From: Marinobacterium sp. xm-d-530
GTDB lineage: Bacteria; Pseudomonadota; Gammaproteobacteria; Pseudomonadales; Balneatricaceae
Reading direction: 5' to 3'
Length of the DNA: 64,000 nucleotides
NCBI RefSeq assembly: GCF_013283365.1
Contig: NZ_WBYM01000005.1
Location: forward strand, 248,001 to 312,000
Positions 9,165 to 17,852 of the stretch are shown here, in pieces (the first letter of the stretch is position 1; every line of letters starts with the position of its first letter). The position numbers and the translations under genes are program-made. Below the pieces are notes generated by a model. That model saw only the letters and a program-made list of their open reading frames with translations. It was not told where the DNA came from and ran no database searches.

Positions 9165-10754
9165 ATGAAAGCACCTCGCCTTAAAATCAGCACCCGCTTA
9201 ACACTACTGGTCAGTCTATTGATCCTGACGCAGGCGATTGTGTTGGGAATTTTCACCCTAAGATATCTAGCGGATTCACTCGAAGATCAGATCGGTCAAC
9301 GCGCCCTGCAGCTCTCGTCAATGATCTCTCAAACCCCCTCTATTCGCGACGCTGTCAGTCGCAGTGATAGTGACGCTGTCCAAGCCATTGTAGCGGACCT
9401 CAGATTAGCAACCGACGCCAGTTTCATCTCTATTGGCGACATTGACGGCATACGTCTCGTTCACCCAAAACCAGAACGCATCGGCAAACCGATGGTGGGT
9501 GGTGATAACTATCGCGCACTGGAACTCGGTGAGAGCTACATCTCTAAAGCCGTTGGCAGCCTTGGGGAGTCAATCCGAGGCAAGACACCGGTGCTGGATG
9601 ATCAGGGTAAGATCGTCGGCGTGGTTTCGGTCGGTTATTTAACCAAAACCATCGACCAGACCATCTTTAACTATCAAGGCACCGTCATCGTAGGCACCTT
9701 TGCCCTACTCTTGGTATCGATTATGTTGGCCATGTGGATTGCACGCCGTTTTAGGTCTGCCATTTTTGACCTTGAACCTCACGAGATCGCTGCCCTATTC
9801 CTAGAGCGAAACGCCACGCTAGAGTCGGTTCGAGAAGGGATCATCTCCATTAACTCAAAAGGTGAAATCACCACCTTTAACCGAGCAGCCTTGAGAACAC
9901 TGGGGATTGATGATCAAGATGTTTCAGGACGCCCACTCAGTGAGGTGCTTCCCGATTCAAGAATGCCCATGCTGCTTGAGACCGGTGAAGCCGAGTACGA
10001 CCGAGAGACTCTCGTCAACGGCCGACAGCTGATCATTAACCGATTACCCATAGTTAAAGAGGACCAGGTGGTGGGTGTGGTTGCCAGCTTCCGCCCAAAA
10101 GATGAGTTGACGGAGGTGAGCCGAAAGCTAACCCGCATTCGCCAGTATGCTGAAGCACTTCGTTCACAAGCACATGAATACGCCAATAAACTGCACACCA
10201 TTGCAGGTCTTATCAGCTTAGATGCCAAGCAGGAAGCGCTCGATCTTATTGGGCAGGAGACTAAGGAGCACCAGGAGCTATTAACCTGGCTAAAAGAGTC
10301 GGTGGCAGATCCGGTCGTAGCAGGCTGTATACTCGGAAAATTCAATCGCGCGAATGAACTAGGACTGACACTTGAGATTGATGAGGGTTCACAGCTTCAC
10401 CAACTTCCGTCTCATATTGAATCACAGCAGATGGTGACGTTAATCGGCAACCTCATTGATAACGCTTTTGATGCCTCACTTTCGGCCCACTCCGAAGAGG
10501 TACGTCTATCAATGACCGATATGGGCTCGGATATCATTATTGAGGTCGAAGATGACGGTGAGGGTATTGATCCCAACAAGATCAACAACCTATTTACCTC
10601 AGGCGTCAGCAGCAAAGGCGAAGGTCGCGGCATAGGACTATTTTTAGTGCAAGAGACCATAGAGGCCCTAGGTGGCCACATTACTGTTGAGGCCTCACAC
10701 TCAGGCGGAAGCCGTTTTACCCTCTATCTACCAAGGAGTGGCAAGGATGTCTGA
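9165..10754 (+). CDS. CitA/DcuS-type sensor histidine kinase
   Basis: 529 residues from ATG 9165; an earlier in-frame ATG at 9087 would add 26 polar residues before the first membrane segment and is less likely. TM1 is at about 11-33, a periplasmic Cache/PDC sensor domain at 35-170 (SFISIGDIDGIRLVHPKPERIGKP is typical of the CitA family), TM2 at 172-194, a cytoplasmic PAS domain at 215-310, the dimerisation helix with phospho-acceptor H337 (QAHEYANKLH), and the HATPase with N box NLIDNAFDA and G boxes DDGEGI and GRGIGL. It probably senses a di- or tricarboxylate outside the cell. It overlaps the regulator gene by 8 bases and faces tctCBA, the likely target. Confidence 0.93.
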   Translation: MKAPRLKISTRLTLLVSLLILTQAIVLGIFTLRYLADSLEDQIGQRALQLSSMISQTPSIRDAVSRSDSDAVQAIVADLRLATDASFISIGDIDGIRLVHPKPERIGKPMVGGDNYRALELGESYISKAVGSLGESIRGKTPVLDDQGKIVGVVSVGYLTKTIDQTIFNYQGTVIVGTFALLLVSIMLAMWIARRFRSAIFDLEPHEIAALFLERNATLESVREGIISINSKGEITTFNRAALRTLGIDDQDVSGRPLSEVLPDSRMPMLLETGEAEYDRETLVNGRQLIINRLPIVKEDQVVGVVASFRPKDELTEVSRKLTRIRQYAEALRSQAHEYANKLHTIAGLISLDAKQEALDLIGQETKEHQELLTWLKESVADPVVAGCILGKFNRANELGLTLEIDEGSQLHQLPSHIESQQMVTLIGNLIDNAFDASLSAHSEEVRLSMTDMGSDIIIEVEDDGEGIDPNKINNLFTSGVSSKGEGRGIGLFLVQETIEALGGHITVEASHSGGSRFTLYLPRSGKDV

Positions 10755-11442
10755 TACATTGAAAATACTGATCGCTGAAGATGATCCACAGATTGCTGAA
10801 ATTCAACGACGTTTTGTGGAGCGCATCGATGGCTGTGACGTCATAGGCATTAGCCACTCAACCCGAGACGCACAAGATATGCTCGACGTTTTCCAGCCGG
10901 ATCTTGTGCTGTTAGACATCCACTTCCCTGACGGAAGCGGTTTAGATCTTCTTAAAACCCTGCGTTCAGGGGACTCACAAACCGACGTCATCATGATTAC
11001 AGCCGCTAAAGAGGTCGATAGCCTATCCGAGGCTCTGCGCCTGGGTGTGTTTGACTATGTTCTGAAACCCTTAGTTTTTGATCGACTCTCTGGCGCCTTA
11101 AACCAGTACAGATCACATAAAACCACCCTTACCAATCAAGCTAACGAGCTGTCTCAGCAAGATGTTGATCAACTGCTCTCGCGTCACAGAGAGAGCAAAA
11201 ACAGCAGCCTTAAACTTGAAGCTCTACCCAAGGGGATCGACCAGATTACACTGGATAAAATCGTTGCGGTGTTCAGGGAGAGTCATGACTCTTTAAGTGC
11301 AGAACAGGTAGGCGAGCGCATTGGCTCTAGCCGCACCACCGCGAGACGCTATTTGGAATATCTAGTGGGACAAGAGCGACTCAATGCCGATATTAACTAT
11401 GGCACGGTCGGCCGACCTGAACGGCGCTACAAAGGGCTATAA
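10747..11442 (+). CDS. CitB/DcuR-type response regulator
   Basis: 231 residues from ATG 10747, inside the last codons of the kinase (ATGTCTGA overlap). The receiver domain has the acidic pair D12-D13, phospho-acceptor D57 in LLDIHFPDGSG, the conserved Thr in IMITAAKEV and Lys in YVLKPL. The C-terminal helix-turn-helix (LSAEQVGERIGSSRTTARRYLEYL) is of the CitB/DcuR type. An intrinsic terminator follows directly. Tct systems in enterobacteria usually work with an OmpR-type TctD, so pairing with a CitB-type regulator is notable. The target is inferred from location only. Confidence 0.93.
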   Translation: MSDTLKILIAEDDPQIAEIQRRFVERIDGCDVIGISHSTRDAQDMLDVFQPDLVLLDIHFPDGSGLDLLKTLRSGDSQTDVIMITAAKEVDSLSEALRLGVFDYVLKPLVFDRLSGALNQYRSHKTTLTNQANELSQQDVDQLLSRHRESKNSSLKLEALPKGIDQITLDKIVAVFRESHDSLSAEQVGERIGSSRTTARRYLEYLVGQERLNADINYGTVGRPERRYKGL

Positions 11443-11444
11443 AC

Positions 11445-11478
11445 AAAAAAACGCTGAGTCTTATCAGCGTTTTTTATT
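11445..11478. terminator. Bidirectional terminator between response regulator and tctA
   Basis: AAAAAACGCTGA, a short loop, then TCAGCGTTTTTTATT. U-runs form in both orientations, so it can end the plus-strand two-component operon and the minus-strand tctCBA operon, which converge here. Confidence 0.9.
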
Positions 11479-11502
11479 AGAGCATCTACCAACCTGTCGT
11501 GG

Positions 11503-13005
11503 TTAGCTACTCTGCGTAGGTGGTTTCAATTTGCCACGGAAGATGAACGGCGCTAGGAAGCCAAGAACAGCAGCAATCCATAGACCGACTGAGATGTTAC
11601 TGCTGAACAGATAGGTCCAGTCACCATCAGAAAGCACCATCGCACGGCGCAGGTTCACTTCCATGTGACCACCCAACAGGATACCCAGAATCACCGGTAC
11701 TGAAGGAATGTCCATCTTGCGAAGCAGGTAACCCAGCACACCAAAGCCAATCATCAATAGTAGATCGAAGTAGCTACCGGTCAGTGAGTAGATACCGACA
11801 AAGGCAACCAGGGTCACACCTGGCAGCAGAATCGCAGGGGATACCTGTAGCACTCGGCTGAACATCTTCACCATTGGGACGTTAAGCACCAACAGTACAA
11901 CGTTGGCAATCAGTAGTGAGGCGATCAAACCCCAAACCACCTCAGGTCGATCGTTAAACAACGTGGGACCTGGGGTGATATTCAACGTCATCAACAGTGC
12001 TAGCAGAACGGCTGTTGTACCTGAACCCGGAACACCTAGCGTCAACATAGGTACTAACGCACCCCCTGCCGCCGCATTGTTACCCGCCTCTGGTGCAGCG
12101 ATACCACGTGGATCACCTTTACCGAACTGCGAGTTGTCACGTACCGATGACTTCTCTTGCATGTACGCCAAGAAACTACCCAACGAAGCACCTGCACCCG
12201 GCAATAGACCTGCAATAAAACCGATCACAGTCGCTTTTAGCATGGTCCATTTAGTGCGAGCAATGTCTGCCCAAGGGATACGTACTTTCTCTAGTTTCAC
12301 GCCTATGGCAGAGTCTTTACCGTGTGACTCAATAAACACCAGTACTTCAGAGACCGCAAAAAGACCAACGATGGCTACCAAGAAGTCGATACCATCAAAC
12401 AGGTGCATGTTATCGCCGGTAAAGCGAGTCATACCCGTTGAAGCATCCACACCAATAGTCGCGATTCCCAGACCGATACAGACGGCTAATGCTGCCTTAG
12501 CCTGGTTGTTAGAACCGATACCACCTAAGGTGGCAAAGGCCAGCATGTAGAGCGCAAAGTACTCGGCCGGGCCGAACTGGTAAGCCACACGAGCCAACAA
12601 CGGCGCAAGCAGCATTAAACCAATGGTCGCCAACAGTGCACCGACAAACGAAGCGACACCTGAGAGTACCAACGCATCTCCGGCGCGACCTGCTTTGGCC
12701 ATTGGATACCCATCAAGACAGGTCATCATAGCCGGCTCATCACCCGGGATATTCAGAAGAATCGAAGAGATACGACCGCCGTACATGGCGCCGTAGTAAA
12801 CACTCGTCATTAACACCAGTGCCTGAGTTGCATCTAGACCAAATGAGAATGTTAAAGGAATTAGTATCGCAACACCGTTCGATGGACCTAGACCCGGCAG
12901 AGAGCCGATCATCGTTCCAAGGATACAGCCTGCTATAGCAAGGGCCAGGGTAAATGGCGAGAGCGCCACATCAAAACCAATGGCCAAATTTGCAAAGATA
13001 TCCAT
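11503..13005 (-). CDS. tctA: Tripartite tricarboxylate transporter, large permease TctA
   Basis: 500 residues with about 11-12 hydrophobic segments, the length and character of the TctA family. Conserved glycine-rich parts are visible: GTMIGSLPGLGPSNGVAIL near the N-terminus and GFIAGLLPGAGASLGSFLAY in the second half, the duplicated motif of the family. It forms the ion-coupled channel of the TTT system, which receives citrate or another carboxylate from TctC. Last gene of tctCBA, three bases after tctB. Confidence 0.95.
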   Translation of the reverse strand: MDIFANLAIGFDVALSPFTLALAIAGCILGTMIGSLPGLGPSNGVAILIPLTFSFGLDATQALVLMTSVYYGAMYGGRISSILLNIPGDEPAMMTCLDGYPMAKAGRAGDALVLSGVASFVGALLATIGLMLLAPLLARVAYQFGPAEYFALYMLAFATLGGIGSNNQAKAALAVCIGLGIATIGVDASTGMTRFTGDNMHLFDGIDFLVAIVGLFAVSEVLVFIESHGKDSAIGVKLEKVRIPWADIARTKWTMLKATVIGFIAGLLPGAGASLGSFLAYMQEKSSVRDNSQFGKGDPRGIAAPEAGNNAAAGGALVPMLTLGVPGSGTTAVLLALLMTLNITPGPTLFNDRPEVVWGLIASLLIANVVLLVLNVPMVKMFSRVLQVSPAILLPGVTLVAFVGIYSLTGSYFDLLLMIGFGVLGYLLRKMDIPSVPVILGILLGGHMEVNLRRAMVLSDGDWTYLFSSNISVGLWIAAVLGFLAPFIFRGKLKPPTQSS

Positions 13006-13008
13006 ACC

Positions 13009-13446
13009 CTACCCCATCAACCAGCGCGGTAGCGCGAAAAGACTTAAACCGAAGATGAACTTAAAGATCAGGAACAGCGCTCCTGAGAAAAGCACTCCAG
13101 TCACCACAGCATTTTTTGCTCTAGCTTCAATCAGATAGGATACAGCGGTACCGGCTATCGCGGTTGAAACTAAGAAACCCAGCGGTTTAAGTGTGTAGGC
13201 ATAGAAAACCAGCGCTACAACTGCAAAGCCAATGTGCATAAAGGTTGTTAAACCTGGCCACTCTGGCTCTTGATCCGGTTTCATGATCATCACAAGACCA
13301 CAGATTACCGCTACCGACGCAATCATCATCGGGAAGGCTTTTGGGCCGAGAGGATCAGAGAAAAAAGGCTCTTGCAGTTGAGTGGCGCCCGCGAAATACG
13401 CGAGCGCCAGCACAACGACGATCAACCCCGTTATGCGATCTGTCAT
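13009..13446 (-). CDS. tctB: Tripartite tricarboxylate transporter, small permease TctB
   Basis: 145 residues with four hydrophobic segments (about 7-24, 38-56, 72-90 and 118-140), as expected for the TctB small membrane subunit. FFSDPLGPKAFPMMIA is the typical motif after the first helix. Its ATG overlaps the tctC stop by one base. It is required for assembly or function of the TctA permease. Confidence 0.93.
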   Translation of the reverse strand: MTDRITGLIVVVLALAYFAGATQLQEPFFSDPLGPKAFPMMIASVAVICGLVMIMKPDQEPEWPGLTTFMHIGFAVVALVFYAYTLKPLGFLVSTAIAGTAVSYLIEARAKNAVVTGVLFSGALFLIFKFIFGLSLFALPRWLMG

Positions 13447-14417
13447 TACTTGATTACACCAAGCTCTTTAGACATATCTTGTACTTCCTGCATCACACCG
13501 TTTAGGTAGTTCTGGAAGTCTGGGCCCACTTTCGTGAACTTAACAAGACCGTTTGCTTCCATAGCGTCCGCCCACTCTTTAGAGGCTGCAACCTGAGCTA
13601 GCGCATCAGACCACTGCTTGTAAGAAGCTTCAGACGCACCTTTTGGAGTGTACAGACCACGCCAGTTAACCGCGACAACATCGATACCCTGCTCTTTAGC
13701 CGTTGGAATCACAGCATCTAGACCTGGAATTTCGATACGCTCGTCAGTGAATGAAGCCAGTACGCGAACGTCGCCGTTTTTGATGAAGCTTACAACACCT
13801 GAGATGTCACCTGTCATTGCTGACGTAAAGCCACCAACTGTCTGAGTGATCGCATCCGCGTCACCATCAACTGCGATGTACTTAACCTTACGGATATCCG
13901 TGAAGCCTTTACGTTTCAGCGCCATTAGGACTTTAAGGTGATCGTAACCACCTGCAGCTGATCCACCGGCAAAGGCGTGCTTACCTGGGTTCGCAATGAC
14001 ATCATCAAGAAGCTCATTCAGAGTCTGGTATGGCGAGTCTTTAGCAACCACGATAACACCAGGGTCAGCACCGATAGCACCTAGGAAGCGAACCTGATCA
14101 GACGTCATACCTGAGTAAGCGTTTTGAGCTAGACGCGTTGCTGTAGCTGTTGAAGCAGCAACAATAAGATCACCGTCGTCGTTACGCTCGTTAACCACGT
14201 GCGCGTAGGCTAGACCACCGCCTGCACCCGCCATGTTAGTGACTTGAACGGGATCTTTAACTGCACCGATGTCATGCATGATTTTGCCGATTTGACGACA
14301 AGTGAAGTCCCAACCACCGCCTGGGTTAGCAGGTGCAATACACTCGGCCGCCATAGCAGAAGAGGCAACGCTCATTGCAACGCCTGCTGCTAGAAATTTA
14401 ATTTTTGCTAGTTTCAT
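13446..14417 (-). CDS. tctC: Tripartite tricarboxylate transporter, periplasmic binding protein TctC
   Basis: 323 residues with a signal peptide at 1-23 (cleavage after SSAMA). Family features include ECIAPANPGGGWDFTCRQI near the N-terminus, NMAGAGGGLAYAHV, and the ligand-loop region FAGGSAAGGYDHL. It binds a carboxylate in the periplasm and hands it to TctAB. The exact substrate cannot be read from sequence, since the TctC/Bug family is very broad. First gene of the operon, with Shine-Dalgarno AAGGAG and a 174-base regulatory region upstream. Confidence 0.94.
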   Translation of the reverse strand: MKLAKIKFLAAGVAMSVASSAMAAECIAPANPGGGWDFTCRQIGKIMHDIGAVKDPVQVTNMAGAGGGLAYAHVVNERNDDGDLIVAASTATATRLAQNAYSGMTSDQVRFLGAIGADPGVIVVAKDSPYQTLNELLDDVIANPGKHAFAGGSAAGGYDHLKVLMALKRKGFTDIRKVKYIAVDGDADAITQTVGGFTSAMTGDISGVVSFIKNGDVRVLASFTDERIEIPGLDAVIPTAKEQGIDVVAVNWRGLYTPKGASEASYKQWSDALAQVAASKEWADAMEANGLVKFTKVGPDFQNYLNGVMQEVQDMSKELGVIK

Positions 14418-14432
14418 TTTCTTCTCCTTGTT

Positions 14433-14562
14433 ATGAACACTGACATCGCAGTTTGATGAACAGTTAACGGGAATTTAAAAAAATCAACTCTTAAGAAAAA
14501 GCTTGTGGCGATAAGGATTATTAATTCTATAAACAGCATTTTGTTCATAAAGTTCACAAGAA
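14433..14562 (-). promoter_or_regulatory. Candidate regulator binding region upstream of tctC
   Basis: AT-rich region before tctC in which the heptamer ATGAACA or its complement occurs at 14433-14439, 14456-14462 and 14542-14548, with a near-copy TGTGAAC at 14551-14558. Multiple half-sites of this kind are what a dimeric CitB-type regulator would use. No clean -35/-10 pair is visible. Confidence 0.3.
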
Positions 14563-14591
14563 AGCTTAACAGTATGGAATAAAAGAATTGT

Positions 14592-15266
14592 CTATTGACG
14601 GGCGAACGCTAACAAAGAGCGTGTGTAAAGCACATGCTCTCTTGCCGCCTCCTGCGCGGCTAACCGATCCCCTTGTTCAAGAGCCGAGAATATCTGCTGA
14701 TGCTGTGGATTAATCCTCTCAGGATATCGCCCATATCGTTTAAGTGTTAGATCTAAGGCCTTGTAAATAGAAGAAAAATAACGGTTGTAGAAGAGCTCGC
14801 TTAAACTAGCGACTACGAGGTTGTGGCTGTATTTAGCGATCAGCATATGAAACTGAAGATCCGCTTTTGCACGAATCAATGTCGTGTTCTTTTGACTCCG
14901 CAGCTGCATCTTCTCGAACTCAGATCGAATGATTGCAATCTGCTTTTTCGAAGCGTTTTCAGCACAACATCCAGCGGCCACAGATTCAATAAAAGCTCTT
15001 AACTCAAGCACATCCCTAACGTCATTCAATGTCGGCTCCGCTTTCACCGGTAAATTAAGAACCACACTCTCTAAGGGGTTAACCAGACGAGTAAGACGTC
15101 CCTGCTGTTTAATGAGCAGACCGGCGGCAAGCAACTCTGACATAGCCTCCCTGATCGCACTTCGTGATACTGAAAAGTGAGCGGCCAACCTTGACTCAGA
15201 CGGAAGGGTTTCGCCTGCTCGAGTGGTATCCATCAATAGCGATAACAGAGAAGAAGTGATCGACAT
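14592..15266 (-). CDS. GntR-family (FadR/FCD type) regulator of lldD
   Basis: 224 residues. N-terminal winged helix-turn-helix: AGETLPSESRLAAHFSVSRS, then AIREAM. C-terminal all-helical FCD effector domain at about 85-215 with metal-type residues in FHMLIAKYSHN and EHVLYTRS. Divergent from lldD and therefore probably an LldR-like repressor released by L-lactate (inferred from position; PdhR/LldR is the same subfamily). The N-terminus is some 20 residues shorter than typical FadR members. The ATG lies one base from a palindromic operator and has no Shine-Dalgarno, so the mRNA may be leaderless. Confidence 0.88.
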   Translation of the reverse strand: MSITSSLLSLLMDTTRAGETLPSESRLAAHFSVSRSAIREAMSELLAAGLLIKQQGRLTRLVNPLESVVLNLPVKAEPTLNDVRDVLELRAFIESVAAGCCAENASKKQIAIIRSEFEKMQLRSQKNTTLIRAKADLQFHMLIAKYSHNLVVASLSELFYNRYFSSIYKALDLTLKRYGRYPERINPQHQQIFSALEQGDRLAAQEAAREHVLYTRSLLAFARQ

Positions 15267-15267
15267 A

Positions 15268-15282
15268 ACTGGTCTGACAAGT
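15268..15282. promoter_or_regulatory. Probable GntR operator in the gntR-lldD gap
   Basis: ACTGGTCTGACAAGT is a 15-base palindrome with only one mismatched pair (apart from its centre). It contains the TGGTC/GAC core typical of PdhR/LldR-type sites. It sits one base from the regulator's start codon and about 68 bases before the lldD start, so it can serve autoregulation and lldD control together. Confidence 0.5.
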
Positions 15283-15349
15283 GGTGTTTATTTTCTGCAA
15301 GAGTACGCTGCAACAGGATAGAGTGCAAAAAAAGTTAAGGAGCCCATCA

Positions 15350-16498
15350 ATGAGTATCATTTGCGAACTATCTGACCTACGTCGTCTTTACCACAAACGT
15401 GTCCCTAAAATGTTCCAAGGCTACTGTGAGTCTGGATCATGGACGCAACAGACGCTGGCAATGAATGACTCTGACTTTAACAAGATTCTGTTTCGTCAGC
15501 GCGTGGCGCGCGATCTTGCACCCCGGACCTTAGCGACTCAAATGGTAGGACAGGACGTCACCATGCCGGTAGCCATGGCACCTGTTGGTCTTTTGGGTAT
15601 GCAACACGCCGATGGTGAGATCAAAGCAGCGCAAGCTGCAGAGGCCTTTGGCGTTCCTTTTACTCTGTCTACCATGAGTATCTGTTCCATTGAGAAGGTA
15701 GCCGAAGCAACCACCAAACCTTTCTGGTTCCAGCTCTACGTTCAGAAAGATCGTGAATTCACTAAGAAGCTGATCGAACGTGCCAAAGCTGCAGGCTGCT
15801 CCGCTCTGGTTGTTACACTGGATCTGCAGATGATAGGTAAGCGCCACGCAGACCACCGCAACGGTATGACCGCACCTCCCCGCCTGACTATCCCTAACAT
15901 TTTAGATATTTCACGTCGTCCACGCTGGGCATTCGGCATGTTGGGGACTAAAAATCGTGAGTTTGGCAACATCCAAGGCTGTGCGACCGGCGTTGATGAC
16001 ATGAACGATCTAATGAAATGGACCGCTGGATCCTTTGATCCCAACCTAGATTGGGACGACTTGAAGTTCTTCCGTGAACTTTGGGATGGCCCTTTGATCA
16101 TCAAAGGCATTCTAGAAGCTGAGGATGCGAAGAAATGTATCGAGCTAGGTGCCGACGCCATTGTCGTCTCAAACCACGGTGGCCGTCAGTTAGATGGTGC
16201 TCGCTCATCGATCAGTGTTCTCCCAGAGATTGTTGATGCTGTTGGTGATCAGATCGAGGTCTGGATGGATGGTGGCATCCGCTCTGGCCAAGATGTGATT
16301 CGTGCTCGCGCACTGGGTGCTAAAGGCGTGTTGGTCGGCCGTCCTATGGTCTATGGCCTTGGTGCTATGGGTAAAGCGGGTGTGACAAGGATGTTAGAGA
16401 TTTTCCATGAAGAGGCAGAATTGACCATGGCCTTTATGGGACATCGTGACATTGCTTCTGTGTCTAAAGATGACATTGTCATCAAAGGCGAACTCTAA
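15350..16498 (+). CDS. lldD: L-lactate dehydrogenase, FMN-dependent
   Basis: 382 residues from ATG 15350, chosen for its Shine-Dalgarno AAGGAG; the longer frame from 15281 would run through the operator. The whole length is an alpha-hydroxy-acid oxidase TIM barrel. Seen: PVAMAPVGLLGM, FWFQLYVQKDR, VTLDLQMIGKRHAD, K252 in IIKGI, the catalytic H276 and R279 in SNHGGRQLDG, and the FMN phosphate loop in DGGIRSG. It oxidises L-lactate to pyruvate and passes electrons to quinone at the inner membrane. A lactate permease is not next to it, unlike E. coli lldPRD. Confidence 0.93.
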   Translation: MSIICELSDLRRLYHKRVPKMFQGYCESGSWTQQTLAMNDSDFNKILFRQRVARDLAPRTLATQMVGQDVTMPVAMAPVGLLGMQHADGEIKAAQAAEAFGVPFTLSTMSICSIEKVAEATTKPFWFQLYVQKDREFTKKLIERAKAAGCSALVVTLDLQMIGKRHADHRNGMTAPPRLTIPNILDISRRPRWAFGMLGTKNREFGNIQGCATGVDDMNDLMKWTAGSFDPNLDWDDLKFFRELWDGPLIIKGILEAEDAKKCIELGADAIVVSNHGGRQLDGARSSISVLPEIVDAVGDQIEVWMDGGIRSGQDVIRARALGAKGVLVGRPMVYGLGAMGKAGVTRMLEIFHEEAELTMAFMGHRDIASVSKDDIVIKGEL

Positions 16499-16520
16499 AA
16501 AGAGCGATCAATTGGTAAAC

Positions 16521-17852
16521 CTAAAGAGTTAATCGATTGATCAATGCTCGTTTTATCTCTTCAAGAGGCGCTTGATCGCTTTTAGAAAAAGCCAATTGGT
16601 TAATGCTGTGAGCTAGCCAAGTCGCCTCTTGATCACCTTGCGCATCGGCCCAGTGTTGTAGGGTTTTATAACGCTCGCTACCCTCTGCCCCAGCACAACC
16701 ACTCGCTAACACGAGTGATCTAAGCTGATCAGCCGTCGTTGCTGAGTAGATCGCACGTTTAAACGCCTGTACTCTTGCTCTTCTTTGCCTAAATGCTCCC
16801 GCTAAAAGAGTCACTTTAATGAGGATAGCGACAGCGATTATCGATAAGAGCACAATGGCGGTCATTGGCAATTTCCAGGGCGCTTTAAGCAGCAGATCAA
16901 CTGTGTCTAATCGCCCCGTTAGTGTATTAAAGAAAGGGAGTTTTACTGTGACAATCTGGCCAAACGACCAGCGCTTATAGGGGACAAAAAATTCACCCTC
17001 AGAATCTATGATTTGATCTGTAGAAATAGCCATCGCTCTGGCTAGCGCACTTCTTACACCCCATAAGGTTTGCGCCGAAGACCCTGCAACCACCTGGACA
17101 CTGATTCGCCAACCAAGCTCACCCTGCTGTACCTCAATATTCGGCTTGCCGATACTGATGCTGTTTGGCAGATAGCTTGGCAGAGGTAAGACTTCAATAA
17201 CCTGAGCTGGTAGATAGAAAGTCCACCGGCCACGCCCTCGTTGGATAATGGGTGGTAACTCAATGAGGTAATTTCCAGACTGTTGGGCAGAGAAGCGCCA
17301 ACACCGTTTTGCGATGAGCTGCTCCTCAAATAAACCTGTTCTGGATAGTGTCTGCACTGCAGAGATTCCCGGAATTTCCAGCGACTCAATCTTAATACGG
17401 TTGCGTTGCTCAGATAACGGCATACTCACACAACTCTCAATGGATTCGCCTTGCCAGATCTGTTCCGGCAGTGTGTCCCAGATAGGTGTAATGTCTACAT
17501 TATTAACCACCGCAGGTGTCACCATCAGATTAAAACGCTGCGATTTAGCCCCACCCAATGCTAGGGGGCCCAAGGTTAGCAGACCTGATTGTCTTGGAAA
17601 GAGTGTAAGGCGCTGCTTTACTTCTACCTGCCCATCGGGCAATTCTCTCTCTTTACGATAACCTTTTTCTGTAAACACCTGAGTTTGCCAACGCTTAACA
17701 TTCAACTCATCTGGCGAGGTGGGGCCAACATAGAGGATATTGACTATCACAGAGCGGCCCTGCTCGATCTGATCTTTTTCAGGCAGGATAGACAAGTTGG
17801 CCGCATGAAGCTGCCCGATGCTGAAGACGAGCATCAATAACAGTTTTACCAC
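16521..17852 (-). CDS. BatD-like membrane protein of the Bat/MoxR operon
   Basis: 443 residues from GTG 17852 (Shine-Dalgarno GGAGGGGG upstream). Signal peptide at 1-17, then a large beta-rich periplasmic part with BatD traits (DQIEQGRSVIVNILYVGP, LTLGPLALGG), and a TM helix at about 322-345 followed by a cytoplasmic tail. BatD proteins belong to aerotolerance/MoxR clusters and are thought to assemble with the VWA proteins; their biochemical role is not settled. It overlaps the preceding TPR gene by 7 bases. Convergent with lldD; only 22 bases separate the stops. Confidence 0.82.
   Translation of the reverse strand: MVKLLLMLVFSIGQLHAANLSILPEKDQIEQGRSVIVNILYVGPTSPDELNVKRWQTQVFTEKGYRKERELPDGQVEVKQRLTLFPRQSGLLTLGPLALGGAKSQRFNLMVTPAVVNNVDITPIWDTLPEQIWQGESIESCVSMPLSEQRNRIKIESLEIPGISAVQTLSRTGLFEEQLIAKRCWRFSAQQSGNYLIELPPIIQRGRGRWTFYLPAQVIEVLPLPSYLPNSISIGKPNIEVQQGELGWRISVQVVAGSSAQTLWGVRSALARAMAISTDQIIDSEGEFFVPYKRWSFGQIVTVKLPFFNTLTGRLDTVDLLLKAPWKLPMTAIVLLSIIAVAILIKVTLLAGAFRQRRARVQAFKRAIYSATTADQLRSLVLASGCAGAEGSERYKTLQHWADAQGDQEATWLAHSINQLAFSKSDQAPLEEIKRALINRLTL

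Noticed and set aside
11903-12550. A 215-codon plus-strand frame opposite tctA
   Set aside because: TctA is clearly coding on the minus strand with conserved motifs; the antisense frame is Ser/Pro-rich with no recognisable domain.
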